This document shows, one piece after another, positions 11,168 to 60,900 of a DNA stretch of 64,000 bases. Position 1 is the first letter of the stretch. Every line of letters starts with the position of its first letter. The notes under the pieces are model-generated. The model had not been told where the DNA came from, made no database searches, and saw only the letters and a list, made by a program, of their open reading frames with translations. Source of the DNA: Lampris incognitus (Eukaryota > Chordata > Actinopteri > Lampriformes > Lampridae); the NCBI RefSeq assembly GCF_029633865.1, contig NC_079216.1, forward strand, positions 17,724,005 through 17,788,004, written 5' to 3'. The position numbers and the translations under genes are program-made.

Positions 11168-12120
11168 CACTACATGGCCAAAAAGTATGTGAACACCTGA
11201 ACATCATCCCTGTGTGTGCTTGTTGAAGATCTCATTCCAAAATCATGGGCATTAATATAGAGTTGGTCCCCCCTTAGCTGCTATAACAGCCTCCACTCTT
11301 CTGGGAAGGCTTTCCACTAGGTTTTGGATCATGGCTTTGGGTATTCCCTCCTATTCAGCCACATGAGTATTAGTGAGGTTGGGCGCTGTTGTTGGGCACC
11401 AATGAATTGCAACGCTGTATGCGGTCATTGCAATTTATCCCAAAGGTATTGGATGGGATTGAGGTCAGGGCTCTGTGCAGGCCAGTCAAGTTCTTCCACT
11501 TCAAACTTGGCAAACCATATCTTTATGGACCTCACTTTTTGCACAGCGGCATTGCCATTGTGAAATAGAAAGGGCCTTCCCCAAACTGTTGCCACAAAGT
11601 TGGAAGCACAAAATTATCTAGAATATCATTGTATGCTGTAGCAATAAGATGTCCCTTCACTAGATCTAAGGAGACTGGCCCAAACCATGAAAAACAACCC
11701 CAGACCAATATTCCTCCTCCACCAACCTTTACAGATGGCACTATGCATTAGGTCAGGTAGCATTCTTCTGGCATCTGCCAAACCCAGATTTGTCTTTCAG
11801 ACTGCCAGGTAGTGGAGCATGATTCATCACTCCAGGGAACAGATTTCCACTGCTCCAGAGTCCAATGGCGGTGTGCTTTACACCACTCCAGATGACGCTT
11901 GGCATTAGGCATGGTGGTCTTAGGCTTGTTGGATAGGTGGCATCCTATGACGATGCCACGTTGAAAGTAACTGAGCTCTTTAGTATGGTCCATTCTACTG
12001 CCAGTGTCTGTCAATGGAGATTGCATGACTGATTTTATGCACCTGTTACCAATGGGTGTGGCTAGAATAGCTGAACCCACTAATTTGAAGGGGTACCCAC
12101 ATACCTTTGGCCATGTAGAG
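11168..12120 (-). mobile_element. Decayed Tc1-like DNA transposon
   Basis: Ends CACTACATGGCCAAAAAGTA (left) and the inverted counterpart ATACCTTTGGCCATGTAGAG (right) are flanked by TA on both sides (11166-11167, 12121-12122). At about 950 bp it is shorter than a full Tc1 element. The interior codes, on the - strand, for transposase fragments: SVPWSDESCSTTWQSERQIW (about 11850-11790) and [14 protein letters not shown] (about 11715). Confidence 0.85.
11532..12080 (-). pseudogene. Tc1-like transposase, broken
   Basis: Two - strand fragments (12080-11748 and 11741-11532) carry a Tc1 transposase core. WSDES holds the first catalytic Asp and [12 protein letters not shown] is the usual following block. 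The N-terminal DNA-binding half is missing and the frame is broken between fragments, so the element is not autonomous. Confidence 0.75.
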
Positions 12121-12122
12121 TA

Positions 12123-12896
12123 GCTTCAAAATCAGTGAATGGGTTTCATGTTCCTCCCTCTTGTCACAAAATGATCTTTCATTGAAGCACAGATGTCTTC
12201 AAAATTCTGACTAGATGAGCATTTAGTAACCAAACAGAGTTATGACAATGAAGGTAGTTAAACCGTTTTGACCCACTTTGATATTTGTTAAGAGGAGGAT
12301 GTCATCTGTTCTAATTTTTCCTTGCAGTAGAGAACAAAAATGATGCCGTTGTCATGAGTTTTTGAACAGTTACATTTTTGTCATAGTTTAATAACATATG
12401 TAGTATAACTAATATAGTTAACATTGATTTGCTTTTTAACATAAACTAAAACAATAATGGGTTAAAAATAATCTCATAACATAATGTTTTTGATCAGACT
12501 CTGTGGTGTGTTCATCAGTTTGCATTTCCTATATGATTCTTACCTCATGCTGGTTGCTTGTTTGAAACCCTTTGGCATAGAAAAATTAATAAAACTCCAA
12601 AAGCCCATGGCTGTATCCGTAATAGGGCCATTCTCAGTTTCTGAGAGTAAAAGGCCTAGGTCGTACCTGGTATCTTCCTGTGACCACTAGTAAAAAACTG
12701 TGGTTGTACTGGACAGCTCTCAGCTGGGAAAAAAAAGAGCTGGCTGGAGTTGTACCGAGCAGCTCCTGTGCGCAGAACTGTATGAATATAAAGCAGTCCT
12801 GATAAGTCACTCACCAGAAAACACATTTTACTATTAACTGTCTTGTGAGATTATAGTGCTGTACTCTTAACAGCTGTCTTTTGTCTGTGTTTAAAG
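12123..12896. other. itga11 intron, no other feature seen
   Basis: Single-copy-looking sequence leading to the 3' splice site of the first itga11 exon in the window. Nothing else recognised. Confidence 0.5.
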
Positions 12897-51020
<38,124 letters not shown>

Positions 51021-51859
51021 ATGTGCCTGCAATGTGGACATCACTGAGACAATGCACACAATACTCAGGGAAACTGAAATCCCAGCTGAGACAGCCAGGC
51101 AACCAGCCAACCAAGCAAGCAGCCAGCTAACAACAGCCTGCCAGGCAGTCGCCTGGCCAACCGACGAGTCAGACACACTCACAGCTTCTGACCCGGTACC
51201 TGGGATGTGCTTCAGGAGTATTGCCTTGCAAAATGTTTTGACAGCGAGAACAGGGTCCAGAACAGTGTGTTCTGACCCAGTAAAAAAAACTATCTAAATA
51301 TTCGAGCTGAATCTGCCACCAGTACCAAAATCAACATTCTCGTTATATCAGGAGTCTTGTAATCTTGTGGTATAAACCTCTCATACTTCCAGCTGTGCCT
51401 GCTTACATTTCAATCATAAGGACACGACGCACCCCGGGGAAAACTCCCATATACCAGCAATTTCACTATGATTTATATTCTAAAGCTACAACTATCATAA
51501 AGTATGTGTCTGGCAATGGATTTCATTTCTTAGTAGTTTGTTTTTTCAAGGAAAAAGAATCCATCCTCTTCAGGAATCCATCATTCTGAATGTTCTTCTC
51601 AATACCTTTTTGTTCTTCCCTTCTGCACCCAAATCTAAACCCAAATATTAAAACTGACTATTTTGTTAATGGAGTTGCATTTTCAGCCCTCTGCTTTGCC
51701 CTGTTGTCTACAGTGGTGGGTCCAGACATATTAGTAGTCCTGTGGTAACACTGCCAGGGAGAGGGGGGTCCCGTTCCTGCTTGGTTCAACTCATACAGAA
51801 AAATATCAACAATACCAACCCATGGTGCTAAGATGTGCTGTAGATAAAAGCCACCTCTA

Positions 51860-51865
51860 AATAAA
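51860..51865 (+). terminator. Candidate polyadenylation signal (itga11)
   Basis: AATAAA about 840 bases after the stop codon, followed by a T/G-rich tract at 51870-51895. Confidence 0.4.
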
Positions 51866-52043
51866 AGGTGTTTTTTTTTGTTTTTTGTTTTTTTTTACAA
51901 GAGTTGCCTTTCACAGACCTGTGGAGCTCGGGAATCATTACAGTACAGCAGCATTATTGTTCCCACCTCACTAAGCCTGTACTTTGATTTACCCATAAGC
52001 TTATTTGGGCAAATTTCATCTTCCCTATGTTATTTGACTATGA

Positions 52044-52049
52044 AATAAA
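52044..52049 (+). terminator. Candidate polyadenylation signal (itga11)
   Basis: AATAAA in GAAATAAAGC about 1.02 kb after the stop codon. I cannot tell from sequence which signal is used. Confidence 0.45.
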
Positions 52050-52060
52050 GCTACATTTGG

Positions 52061-53080
52061 AGTAAACACAATTTTTGTGAAAACCACCCCAACAGAGTTG
52101 ATGTTTCTATTGTAGTTTCTCATCCATCATCATTGAGATTTGTTAATGAGACTGAAAGAAACCCTGGTATGGATTGTAACCAGTAATGTGTGATATATGT
52201 AAATAAGAGAGAGCTTTATTCTTCCAGAACAACAAGGCTCATAACAGATGACTACCTAGCATGGCTGTTTTTTATGTTTGTTTTTTTTGTAATGAAAAAA
52301 ATAAGTGCATCTTATATAAATAATGTATATTAACTGCAATTATAGAGCTGATGCACTTTTGTTGTATAGAGACAAACTTGAGCTTTTTTTGTAAATATAC
52401 AACTGTATGTATGAAATTTGTTAATAGGGATAGTGGCATTATTGTGGGATGAAAAACAGTTTCTATGGCAACTATGCTATGTGATGCACAATAACAAGAC
52501 ACCAACTTGCGGTGTTGAGTCCACCCTGTGGATGTTCCCTAGAAAACGGGATCTGAGAGAAAATAACTGTGGAGCTGTCAAGCCTCATTAAACCATGAAT
52601 TTAGTAGAGTTTCATGTTGTCATTTTGTTCTTAGGGTGGGGGTTGTTACATACATTTCCATCCCACCTGGGAGCTGACCAGCACCACCAGTCTTGTACTG
52701 TTGGCTCCTGGAAATCACCCAATACAACTACAGTCTACTAGAATGGCAATATGATTTCTTGGCTTAGGCGATGAATGGGTTTGCTGTAACTGTATGTACT
52801 AACTGCACTTTATCAATCAAAACAGAAAATATACACTCTTACTGTGTATAGTAGCAGATGCAAAAAGGTGGCATGTGGGTCTGAGCAGCAAAATTAGCAA
52901 CAGATGGAGCTGGCCTCTGCTAACATAATGCAGACTTGATTTACCATCATCAAGCACCATGAAACTGTTCCCATCCACTGTCCTATGTGACTTTAGTCTT
53001 CCAACTGAAAATCCCATTTTTTAAATTATTGCTACGTCTAATACCGCCACATGTCACCTGGATCCACTTCCAACAACCCT
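52061..53080. other. Intergenic, nothing recognised
   Basis: No gene, RNA or known repeat. It may include a longer itga11 3' UTR. Confidence 0.4.
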
Positions 53081-54180
53081 AGTTAAAACATGTCTGCCCT
53101 CTATCATCTCCCTGATAACCTCCATCATCAATTCCTCTTTGTCCACTGGTACAGTTCCCCCTTCACTGAAGGTTGCCATAATGAGACCAACTCTGAATAA
53201 AACTGGTTTAGACTCCCAATGACCAAAACAACTACTGGCCTATTTCAATTTACCATTCATCTCCAAAATTCTTGAGAGGGTAGTTGCATCTCAACTCCAG
53301 ATCTACCTTGATAACAATCTTTCAACAATTCCAATCTGGCTTTCGCCCCAAACATAGTACAACAGAAACAGCCCTGGTTAAGATCACCAACGACTTCCTT
53401 TGTTCAGCTAATCCCAGTCTATTCTCTATCCTTATCCTCCTTGACGTCACCGCAGACTGTGATACTATATTCCATCAGCTCCTCATGGGTCATCTGGCTA
53501 GCATTGGAGTTGGGGACACTGTGTCTCAGTGGTTTGCTATCTAACAGGACACATTTTGTACAGATTCAGAATTACCGGTCAGAAAGCTTCATAGTTCATC
53601 ATGGAGTTCACACAGGGTTCAGTGTTGGGGCCACTCCTGTTACCTCCTCCCTCTTGGCAACATCTTCCGGCACTATGGTATCCATTTTCACTGTTATGCT
53701 GATGATACATAGCTTTACGTGTCCACTAAACCCACTTCTACTCTCCCCTCCAGTACCCTTACTGCTCGTCTCCATGATTTACAGATATGGATGACAAACA
53801 ATTATCTGAAATTCAACAGTAGTAAAACTGAACTACTCCACACTGACACCAAATCTACACTCTCAAAAAATAATTTTTGCTCACCCCCCATTGCTGGAGC
53901 CACCATACCCGTCTCCACACAGGTTAAGAGACTTGGTGTTATCCTGAACAGTAACCTTTCTTTTTCCAGCCACATAAATCATGTCTCCTGGGTTGCCTTT
54001 TTCCATCTGCGAAACATCTCCAGACTATGCCCTGCTCTAACACAACACTCCACAGAAATCTTACTCAATACTTTAGTCACATCACGCATTGACTACTTCA
54101 ATGTGATCCTGGCAGGCATCCCATCCCCAACAAACTTATTCACCGACTTCAACTCATCCAGAATTCTGTAGCACAGATTA
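53081..54180 (+). pseudogene. L2/CR1-like LINE reverse transcriptase, broken
   Basis: + strand pieces in order: SKILERVVASQLQ (about 53260), QFQSGFRPKHSTTETALVKI (53325-53385), a degraded LDVTADCDTI (usually LDLSAAFDTI), QGSVLGP (about 53615), CYADDT (about 53695) and LHDLQIWMTNNYLKFNSSKT (53770-53830), then KRLGVILNSNLSFSSHI. At least three frame changes and several stops. Truncated at both ends. Confidence 0.78.
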
Positions 54181-54554
54181 TTACACATTCATATATTAAT
54201 ACCTGTCATAATTGTAAAAAAACAAACAAACAAACAAACAAACAAAAAACAGCAATAATTTGGCATTTTAAGCCCTTCATACACATTTTTCACCTGCAGA
54301 TATGCCCTACTGGCCAGGTGCGAGTCCTGACACCCCTGGCCCGGTGCTTATGGCCACCTCTTCTACATTTTCACCCGGGGATGAGGCACTCTGGCCGGGG
54401 AGATGTGCACCGTTAGCCTAAAGTCACTTTACCGTAACGGGGCTCACTTTAACGCTTGGGCTCGCAACAACTCTAGTGTCCCCTGGTACACCATTTCTCT
54501 TTGCCCAATCACCAAAGTGTGAACTTGATTATCTATTATATAATTTTATGAAAT

Positions 54555-54635
54555 ATATTATACAATCAAGTCAAATGAAGTCAATTTTATTTGTATTGCC
54601 CAATATCACAAATTACGAATTTGTCAGTGGGCTTT
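54555..54635. repeat. Fragment of the L2 3'-UTR-type repeat
   Basis: GTCAATTTTATTTGTATTGCC and CAATATCACAAATTACGAATTTG match 4800-4860 (AATATCACAAATTACAAATTTG), immediately before the ORF that follows. Confidence 0.65.
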
Positions 54636-54640
54636 ATAAG

Positions 54641-54915
54641 ATGGTGGAACCACCTGAAACAGAGCATGACGCCGCCTCCTACTCAGATCAAATCCAGATC
54701 CTCTGCACCATGGCCCCCCTGAAGGAACAGTTCACTCAGCTGGAGGTTGAACTGGTGGAACTCAGGGAACAGGTGAATAAACAACAGCCCAGCAGTCTAG
54801 AGGAGTGCCTAGCCAGCAAGATGAGAGAGCAAGACAACAACCTGGCAGTACAGCTGAGGAACGCCCAACAGGAGAGAGTCAACCATGAGAGGAAACTAGT
54901 TGACCTAACAGAAGA

Positions 54916-54998
<83 letters not shown>

Positions 54999-55803
54999 CC
55001 TATTGAAGGGAAAGCTTAAGAGAAGAGAGAGAGAAGTGGACAGCCTACAAGAGCAGCTATCCCTCCACTCTGCATACTACTCTCCCCACACAAAGCAGTG
55101 CAACATACACCCCACCTCCCCTACCCCTCCTCCATTCCAGCCTACATTCCCTAACCCCCCTTCAGACCAGTCTACCTCCCCCACTCCTCCTCCAGTCCAG
55201 CCTACCTCCCCCACTCCTCCTGTAGTCCAACCTACCTCTGCCACTCCTGCAGTCCAGCCTACCTCCCCCAATCCCCCTGCAATCCACCCTACTTTCCCCA
55301 CTCCAGCACCAGCACAGCCCAGCTCCCGCCCCAAACCAGAAATTGTGCTGTTAATCGACTCTAACGGGAAATTTATTAAGGAGAGGAAACTGTTTCCAAA
55401 CCATCACGTGGAGAAAATGTGATGTCTGACAACAGAGAGAGCCCTGGGGCTGTTGACTGAGGCCCAGTTGGGCTCCCCCAACCACATCATTATACACACT
55501 GGCACCAAAGACCTGCAGACCCAGAAGGAGAGCCTTGTCACTCAGAAGAGTGATTGAGAAGGCCTCCAGAAATTTCCCCAACTCCCAGATTGTGATGTCC
55601 ACCCTTCTACAGCAAAAGAACTTCTACTTCGCCACCATCCCACTGATCAATGCCAGCCTCTCCAATGACTGTGACTGGAAGCCCAATGTAAAACTGGCAC
55701 ACCATCCAACCCTGGACTTGAAATGTCTGTATGACCGTGTCCACCTCTACAAGCAGTCAGTCCCAACCTTCACCAAGACCCTGAAGGATATCGCCCTGAA
55801 CTG
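54641..55803 (+). pseudogene. Retroelement ORF: coiled coil, proline-rich linker, SGNH-esterase-like domain
   Basis: Starts ATG at 54641 (MVEPPETEHDAASYSDQIQI). A coiled-coil segment follows (LKEQFTQLEVELVELREQVN to HERKLVDLTEEV). A (GA)n microsatellite at 54917-54993 then breaks the frame with a stop. Reading resumes with LKRREREVDSLQEQLSLHS, a Pro/Thr/Ser-rich repeat region (about 55100-55320) and an SGNH-like domain: EIVLLIDSNGKFI, then HIIIHTGTKDLQ (GTND expected), then HHPTLDLKCLYDRVHLY, the block with the catalytic-type Asp/His. Two or more frame changes lie between these. It is not a host gene by context: single block, no introns, next to LINE debris. Confidence 0.7.
54917..54993. repeat. 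(GA)n microsatellite inside the retroelement ORF
   Basis: About 38 GA units that read as (ER)n in frame and shift the downstream coding sequence. Confidence 0.95.
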
Positions 55804-56099
55804 AAACCCAGCCCCTCCACCCGAGAACAGCAGAGCAACCTCCACCCCGCTGAGATTACCGAAATGCCACCGTGGATCAACACCCTGGATCCCCCAGCCA
55901 CTACTGCAGTACCACCAACCCCAGTACTGCCAGCCTCAACTTCCACCCAGGTCAGGTGTCCCCCCCTCCTCCCCACTGCAGCAACACCACCACCGCCTGA
56001 AAAGCTACATATCAGCATATCAGCTCCCTCATGCCTCTGGCGCATGTGCTTCCGATGGCCTCACGGTCTCATCATCCCACTTCTGACAGCAATGTAGCG

Positions 56100-56225
56100 A
56101 ATTTAGGGGGCAGCCAGGAACCACCACAGCCAGGACGCAAACCTGGGTCTCCCATACCACGGGCAACTACGTTAACCAGTCAACTAAAGGGTCCAACCCC
56201 TTAGCCAATGGGCTAGCGAGTCTAG
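56100..56225 (-). mobile_element. tRNA-like repeat head, diverged
   Basis: On the - strand: CTAGCCCATTGGCTAAGGGG, GGACCCTTTAGTTGACTGGTT and a box B-like CAGGTTTGCGTCC. The same arrangement (GCTAACGGGTCTGACCTTTT, AGTCGAGCGGTTAGTG) occurs at 9400-9495, so both derive from one tRNA-headed family. Confidence 0.45.
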
Positions 56226-56309
56226 TCATACGTGATCGTTACAATATTTTATAGAACTTCAGATTTAGATACTGTGGATACTAAACCCAGGATCAGAAGC
56301 ATAGATCCC

Positions 56310-56510
56310 CTACCATAAGTAGAAGGTTGTACACAGGTTACACGTGGTATTGTAGTGGTGACTCAAGTTGAAATCCTTCATGGCTGATTTCGTTTCAAGG
56401 CACACTAAACACATAGGTTTGTCTTTGAATTCCATAAAAAGATATTCTGTCCCCCATCTTGCCTGGAAGACATCGTTCTCTAGGTCGAGTTTTCTTTTTT
56501 CGCTGCTCAT
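56310..56510 (-). pseudogene. hAT (Charlie-like) N-terminal zinc-finger fragment
   Basis: - strand reading from 56510: MSSEKRKLDLENDVFQARW, EYLFMEFKDKPMCLVCLETK and DFNLSHHYNTTC. The CxxC...H-H/C spacing and KRK(L/V)D...F..RW...YLF.E pattern match the BED-like finger at the start of Charlie-type hAT transposases and of the hAT-derived GTF2IRD2-type proteins. The catalytic part is absent in this window. Confidence 0.55.
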
Positions 56511-56754
56511 GTCTCTCCTCATCGCGTGTTGTTGCAGAAGAGGGCCGCCGAGACCAAGACGAGACCATGTGCAAGCAGTTGCTTGGATACAGGCCTCTTG
56601 GGTTGGGATCCAGTTCAAATGTGGTCAAATGGCCCGCTTGCTTACAACGTCTGTGAAACAAACAATTTATTGATATTTGGAAACTGACCCACAGGCTGTA
56701 CTGAGTGAGGACGGGGGCCGAATGCGGGCCGTGGGCCGGCAGTTGCCCATGTCT

Positions 56755-56940
56755 GTCTAGTTAATAGTCCAGGCAATTTGTATATGAAATTGATCGTTGT
56801 TTTTGGTCGTTATGCCACCTTACCGTTTATAAGGGTGGGGGTACCTGCAGTCAGTTGAGATTGAAGAGGTCACTTAGATGAGTGATGAAACTTATCTGTC
56901 AATAAACGTTGTGTCCAGATGAACTGATTCAACTTCATGT
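56755..56940 (+). mobile_element. Penelope-like terminal repeat with mutated hammerhead core
   Basis: Second copy of the 42590 family, with TTTATAAGGGTGGGGGTACC. The core reads TTGAAGA (56861-56867; the invariant first C of CTGANGA is changed), a stem GTCACT/AGTGAT with loop TAGATG (56869-56886) and GAAA (56887-56890). Probably inactive as a ribozyme. Confidence 0.55.
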
Positions 56941-57375
56941 GATGCTCTTAAAACCCATCTTTTCAACTAGCTTACTGACTTTCGAAGAAAGAAAGAAAGC
57001 CTCTTTAATTTGTCATTGTATTCTTACAATGAATTGTATTCATACAACAAATGTGTTCTCTGCATTTAACCCATCCTCTTGTATAGGAGCAGTGGGCAGC
57101 TGCAGCGCCCAGGGACCAACTCCAGTTCTTCTTTACATTGCCTTGCTCGGGGACACAGGCAGGAAGGAGTATTACCCCTAACTTGAACTGCATTAACTGC
57201 ATCTTGATTCAGCTCCTTGCTGAGCTATGCCTTGTTGATTATGTTTTTATTGTTTATTGTACTGATGTTTTTTTGTTTTGTTTTTACCATTTTGTTGTTT
57301 ATTGTATATAAGGTGACATTGAGTGTCATGAAAGGGGCCATTAAATAAAAGGTATTATCGATTATCGATTATTAG
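56941..57375 (+). mobile_element. L2-type LINE 3' end with inserted repeat
   Basis: GAGTGTCATGAAAGGGGCCATTAAATAAAAGG followed by ATTATCGATTATCGATTATT is the usual end of fish L2-like elements. An inserted or adjoining repeat at 57000-57190 contains CTCTGCATTTAACCCATCC and GCAGTGGGCAGCTGCAGCGC, a sequence I recall as a common fish repeat. Confidence 0.6.
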
Positions 57376-57722
57376 ATGGACAACATAAGCATAAGCACCA
57401 TAAATGGCTAGTTTCTACTGTTAAATAGCCCGGCCTTTATCGGGGGCATTTGCTGGTATTGTTGTGGGTGATAGAGGGCTGAGACCAACAAAGTCAGGCC
57501 AAACAGAAATATCTCATTCTTTTACTGTTGTCCACTAGGGGCCGCCAATGATGGATGGCCTTTTACAGTCTTTAACACACTCACTTAAGTGTTTTTGATG
57601 ACAGCATTTCCCATAGTCCTGTCAGTACTGCGCATCAACTGGGATGTGTCACATACAAACTCCATAATTGCTGGTTTGTTTTTATTAATGTGATATAAAT
57701 TGTAATTTATAGTTAATAGCGT

Positions 57723-57945
57723 CCAAAGGAGTTGCATCAAGTGCAACTGGACTTGGTATATATCCGTGAAGACGTTTCGCCTCTCATCCAAGAGGCTTCC
57801 TCAGTAATCTGAGTCTCATCACCAGCCAGTCAGACTAGCTTGGTCTAGTCAGAAAGGCACGAACTGAGGAAGCCTCTTGGATGAGAGGCGAAACGTCTTC
57901 ACGGATATATACCAAGTCCAGTTGCACTTGATTCAACTCCTTTGG
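57723..57945. repeat. 83-bp foldback of a Penelope-like terminal sequence
   Basis: Left arm 57723-57805 and right arm 57863-57945 are reverse complements with one mismatch in 83 positions, separated by 57 bases. The sequence GAGGAAGCCTCTTGGATGAG followed by AGGCGAAACGTCTTC is, as I recall, found at the ends of fish Penelope-like retroelements. Confidence 0.9.
57861..57900 (+). ncRNA. Candidate hammerhead ribozyme (type I, short stem III)
   Basis: In order on the + strand: GAA (stem I 5' side, 57861-57863), CTGAGGA matching CUGANGA (57864-57870), A, GCCTCT (57872-57877), loop TGGATG, AGGAGGC-type partner AGAGGC (57884-57889) forming stem II, GAAA (57890-57893), a two-pair stem III in ACGT (57893-57896), cleavage-site C (57897) and TTC (57898-57900) pairing with GAA. 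All core nucleotides expected of a hammerhead are present. The left arm has the same core on the - strand (57805-57768), but its stem I pairing is changed (TTA instead of GAA). Penelope-like elements are known to carry hammerheads. Activity is not shown here. Confidence 0.65.
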
Positions 57946-60900
57946 AAAACCATGACCTGGATGAATCAGAACATTCAAAGACATAGTTAATAGTGAGCAT
58001 TAGAAAGTTCATTCATGGGGGAACTTTTGTTACTGTGTAATCTCTTCTATGTTCCAATATATTATGTTCTTATATACATCTATGTTCTGATATTTAAGCT
58101 TCATGTGTTTCCAAAAAAGTTCTGCTTGGCATCGTAAGACCTTGTTAATGGGGGCTATCTGCAAAATCTTCCCCACTGACTGAAAAAACACAGCAGTTGA
58201 TGATTTACCCCCACCATATATTGCCCAGGCCTGCTGGGCAGTCTTATCAAGAGACAGGAGCAGTTGAAACAAGGTGTTTCTTGACCGTTTCTACGGCTCT
58301 GCTCTTATTCATCTAAATGACAAGACGGCACCAGAACTCCAGAATCCTGTTACCAGGCAGATTTAGACGTTCCCCAATATTCTGGCATCAGCTTGTTATT
58401 ACTCTCCAACAATTTCTCATCACAAAGTCTGCAAAACGTTTCCAGAGGTATTGATAACCACCTTGCTTCAATAAGAAATGTTAATAATGCCAACAGGCTT
58501 CTTTTCTGTCGAGGAAGTTCAAGTTTGAAATGTCAACATTACCCTTGAAATCTGACCTACATCTAACCGAATACCATCAACTTGGAAAATTCCTATAACT
58601 TGGATTTCCCAAAAGCTTTTTTGGACTGAGGGCTGCGCCCCATCATTCACTAAAGCAAAAGAGTGATAGTCTCTGGATGTTGTTTTTTTTTTAACATACA
58701 CTAAACTAATGCTGACATCACATTCTCTGGTTTCAGGCCAGGCTGGTTTATATGTTGCACTTGGGAACAACAGTACCAGTAATGGTGGATTATGGAAGAC
58801 TTGGTGTAATATTAACAATGATCTGAACTGGTGCTCCATCAACCAAATGATTTTTCCAGCAGTTAACTGTGTTTGAAAACCTAATGCCTGTTGCAACAAA
58901 ATAACTGGAAAAAGTGATTTAGTTACTTCTTCTTTCCTCCAATTCATCATGAAAGCTGAGCTGAAGGATAAACAGAGTTTCTCCCGTGTTCGGGTCAGAT
59001 AACGGACTGAAATAGTTTCCAAGGAGCAACAGAAATCACAATACTTAGAAAGATGATCCAGAGATTTTACACCTCCACACGAGACTAGAGACAGTTGACA
59101 AGGGTTCATGGTGACTTTTGTAATCTTCTCTTTCTAGAGGACAAATTAAGATAAACAGCACTCTGGTGGGTAACAGACAGGAGGGTTTTTAATGTGACAG
59201 TGGTCAACCTGCAGAAGAGACTACACAGTTGACATGTTTTCAAGTTCTCTAAATGTGGAGGAACAAATGGGAACCGGGCATTATAAATCCTTTGGTTAAT
59301 TTCAACTATAACCCCACGACCCGTGGAAACCTGTTATAAACACACACCTGCGTTGTTAAATAAAAATCTCAGTTTAAAAAAACAAAATAGCACTTCTCTG
59401 TCAGCATGACATCAGTCTGACATGCTGAATGGCACATTATTCTCACCTGACCACCCTTCCTTCCCCTGCCAAAATACACAAATCATCTCCAAAGTCTGAT
59501 CATGTGACTTGATAAATGCAGAACTGATGGATATTGAACAGATACAATCATTATGAAGGAGAGGACTGCAGGAGGCTGACAGGGTACAGTCCATCTCAGA
59601 GGACTCACCTTCTTGCCCCTCGCTCTCTCCCGGGTCTATCTGTTACAGGAAATTCTCCTTAATCAAGTACACAACCGTAGGTCACATCTGGTGTGTACCA
59701 GTAAAACAGAATCAAACAAGTGTTTCTGTGGCATTCAGTTGAAAACACCGTAAATACTTGGCACTTGCCAAACAGAGATACTCTTTCCACAGATGTTCCC
59801 GAAAATACTTGAAAAAGTATGACACTGTTTTCATATATTTCCACAATAATGGAGAGCGGAGAACAAGCTCGAGCAGCAGAATTGGTATCAAAACTGGTTG
59901 GATGTGGTGATGCAGACTTCAACATGGTGTCACACATGCATACATACATACATTTGGGGTGTCATTGTTTGAAAGAAGTGAAATAAGTTGTTTCACACAG
60001 GGAGGACATTCACAGTAACAGTTGTTAACATTCATTAACAGCTTTTGTATGGTCAACCTCTAACAAAGCCCACAGCCTTAACCAACTCCTGTTCTGCTTT
60101 TGGGTGTGTGAAAACATGTCATGCACGTATGTCTACCAACTGAGAAGGCGCTGTCAAGGCAAGTTTTTTTTTGTGCAAAGTCAAATGTGGCCGTTTCTAA
60201 AATAAATCTCAGATGACTTCAAAATCCATTTCAAAGAATACCGTGTTCAATAAAACCTTCTCAAAACATTGATAATGAAATAAAACACCACCATAAGTGT
60301 ACATTCTGCAATTTAATCCTATGACTTCAGTTTGGCTTTCTGTTATATAAGTGATTTTCTGCTGTTGTTGTGAAAAATATCTGAAGAATCCTATTTGTGT
60401 GACCATGGATAAGAAGCATACTCTCCCCCTCCCTCTCTAGCTTATTCTGATCTGCAGGACTCACATCGTCTTCCCTCTTCCAAGGCAATGTCTGTCCCCG
60501 CAATGTGGATAAGGCAAAAGACTCAGAAAAATTACCTCACTATTCTACTCTCTGTGGAGTTGACTGATAAGTTTTCTACTGGACCTTGTTGGCACTGGAA
60601 CTAGTACCAACCCACAGCTCCACCACCCCAAAGAAGTTGTGTGTACTCTCCAATGACATGAATCCTAGTTGTGACATATTCAAATTTAGGGCTGCTAGTG
60701 TAGCAGGAGTAAAAAGATGAGGGGCCAAACTAGGGTTCTAGGATATTCAGAGAGGAGGCCAACTACCTTGCTGCTTCCTCCTAATGCCTAGGAGAACCAT
60801 GATAATGATTTGCAATGATCTGGTGACAGACAGATGGACAGACAGGCAGGACTGCTGCCTGTGGCTGCTGGTACTTTGCCATTCAAAGTTAGAATAGAAA

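Larger units (their letters stand above)
51021..52060 (+). other. itga11 3' UTR (extent inferred)
   Basis: Follows the stop codon without recognised repeats until a T-rich stretch at 51870. Its end is set by the AATAAA candidates listed separately. Confidence 0.5.
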
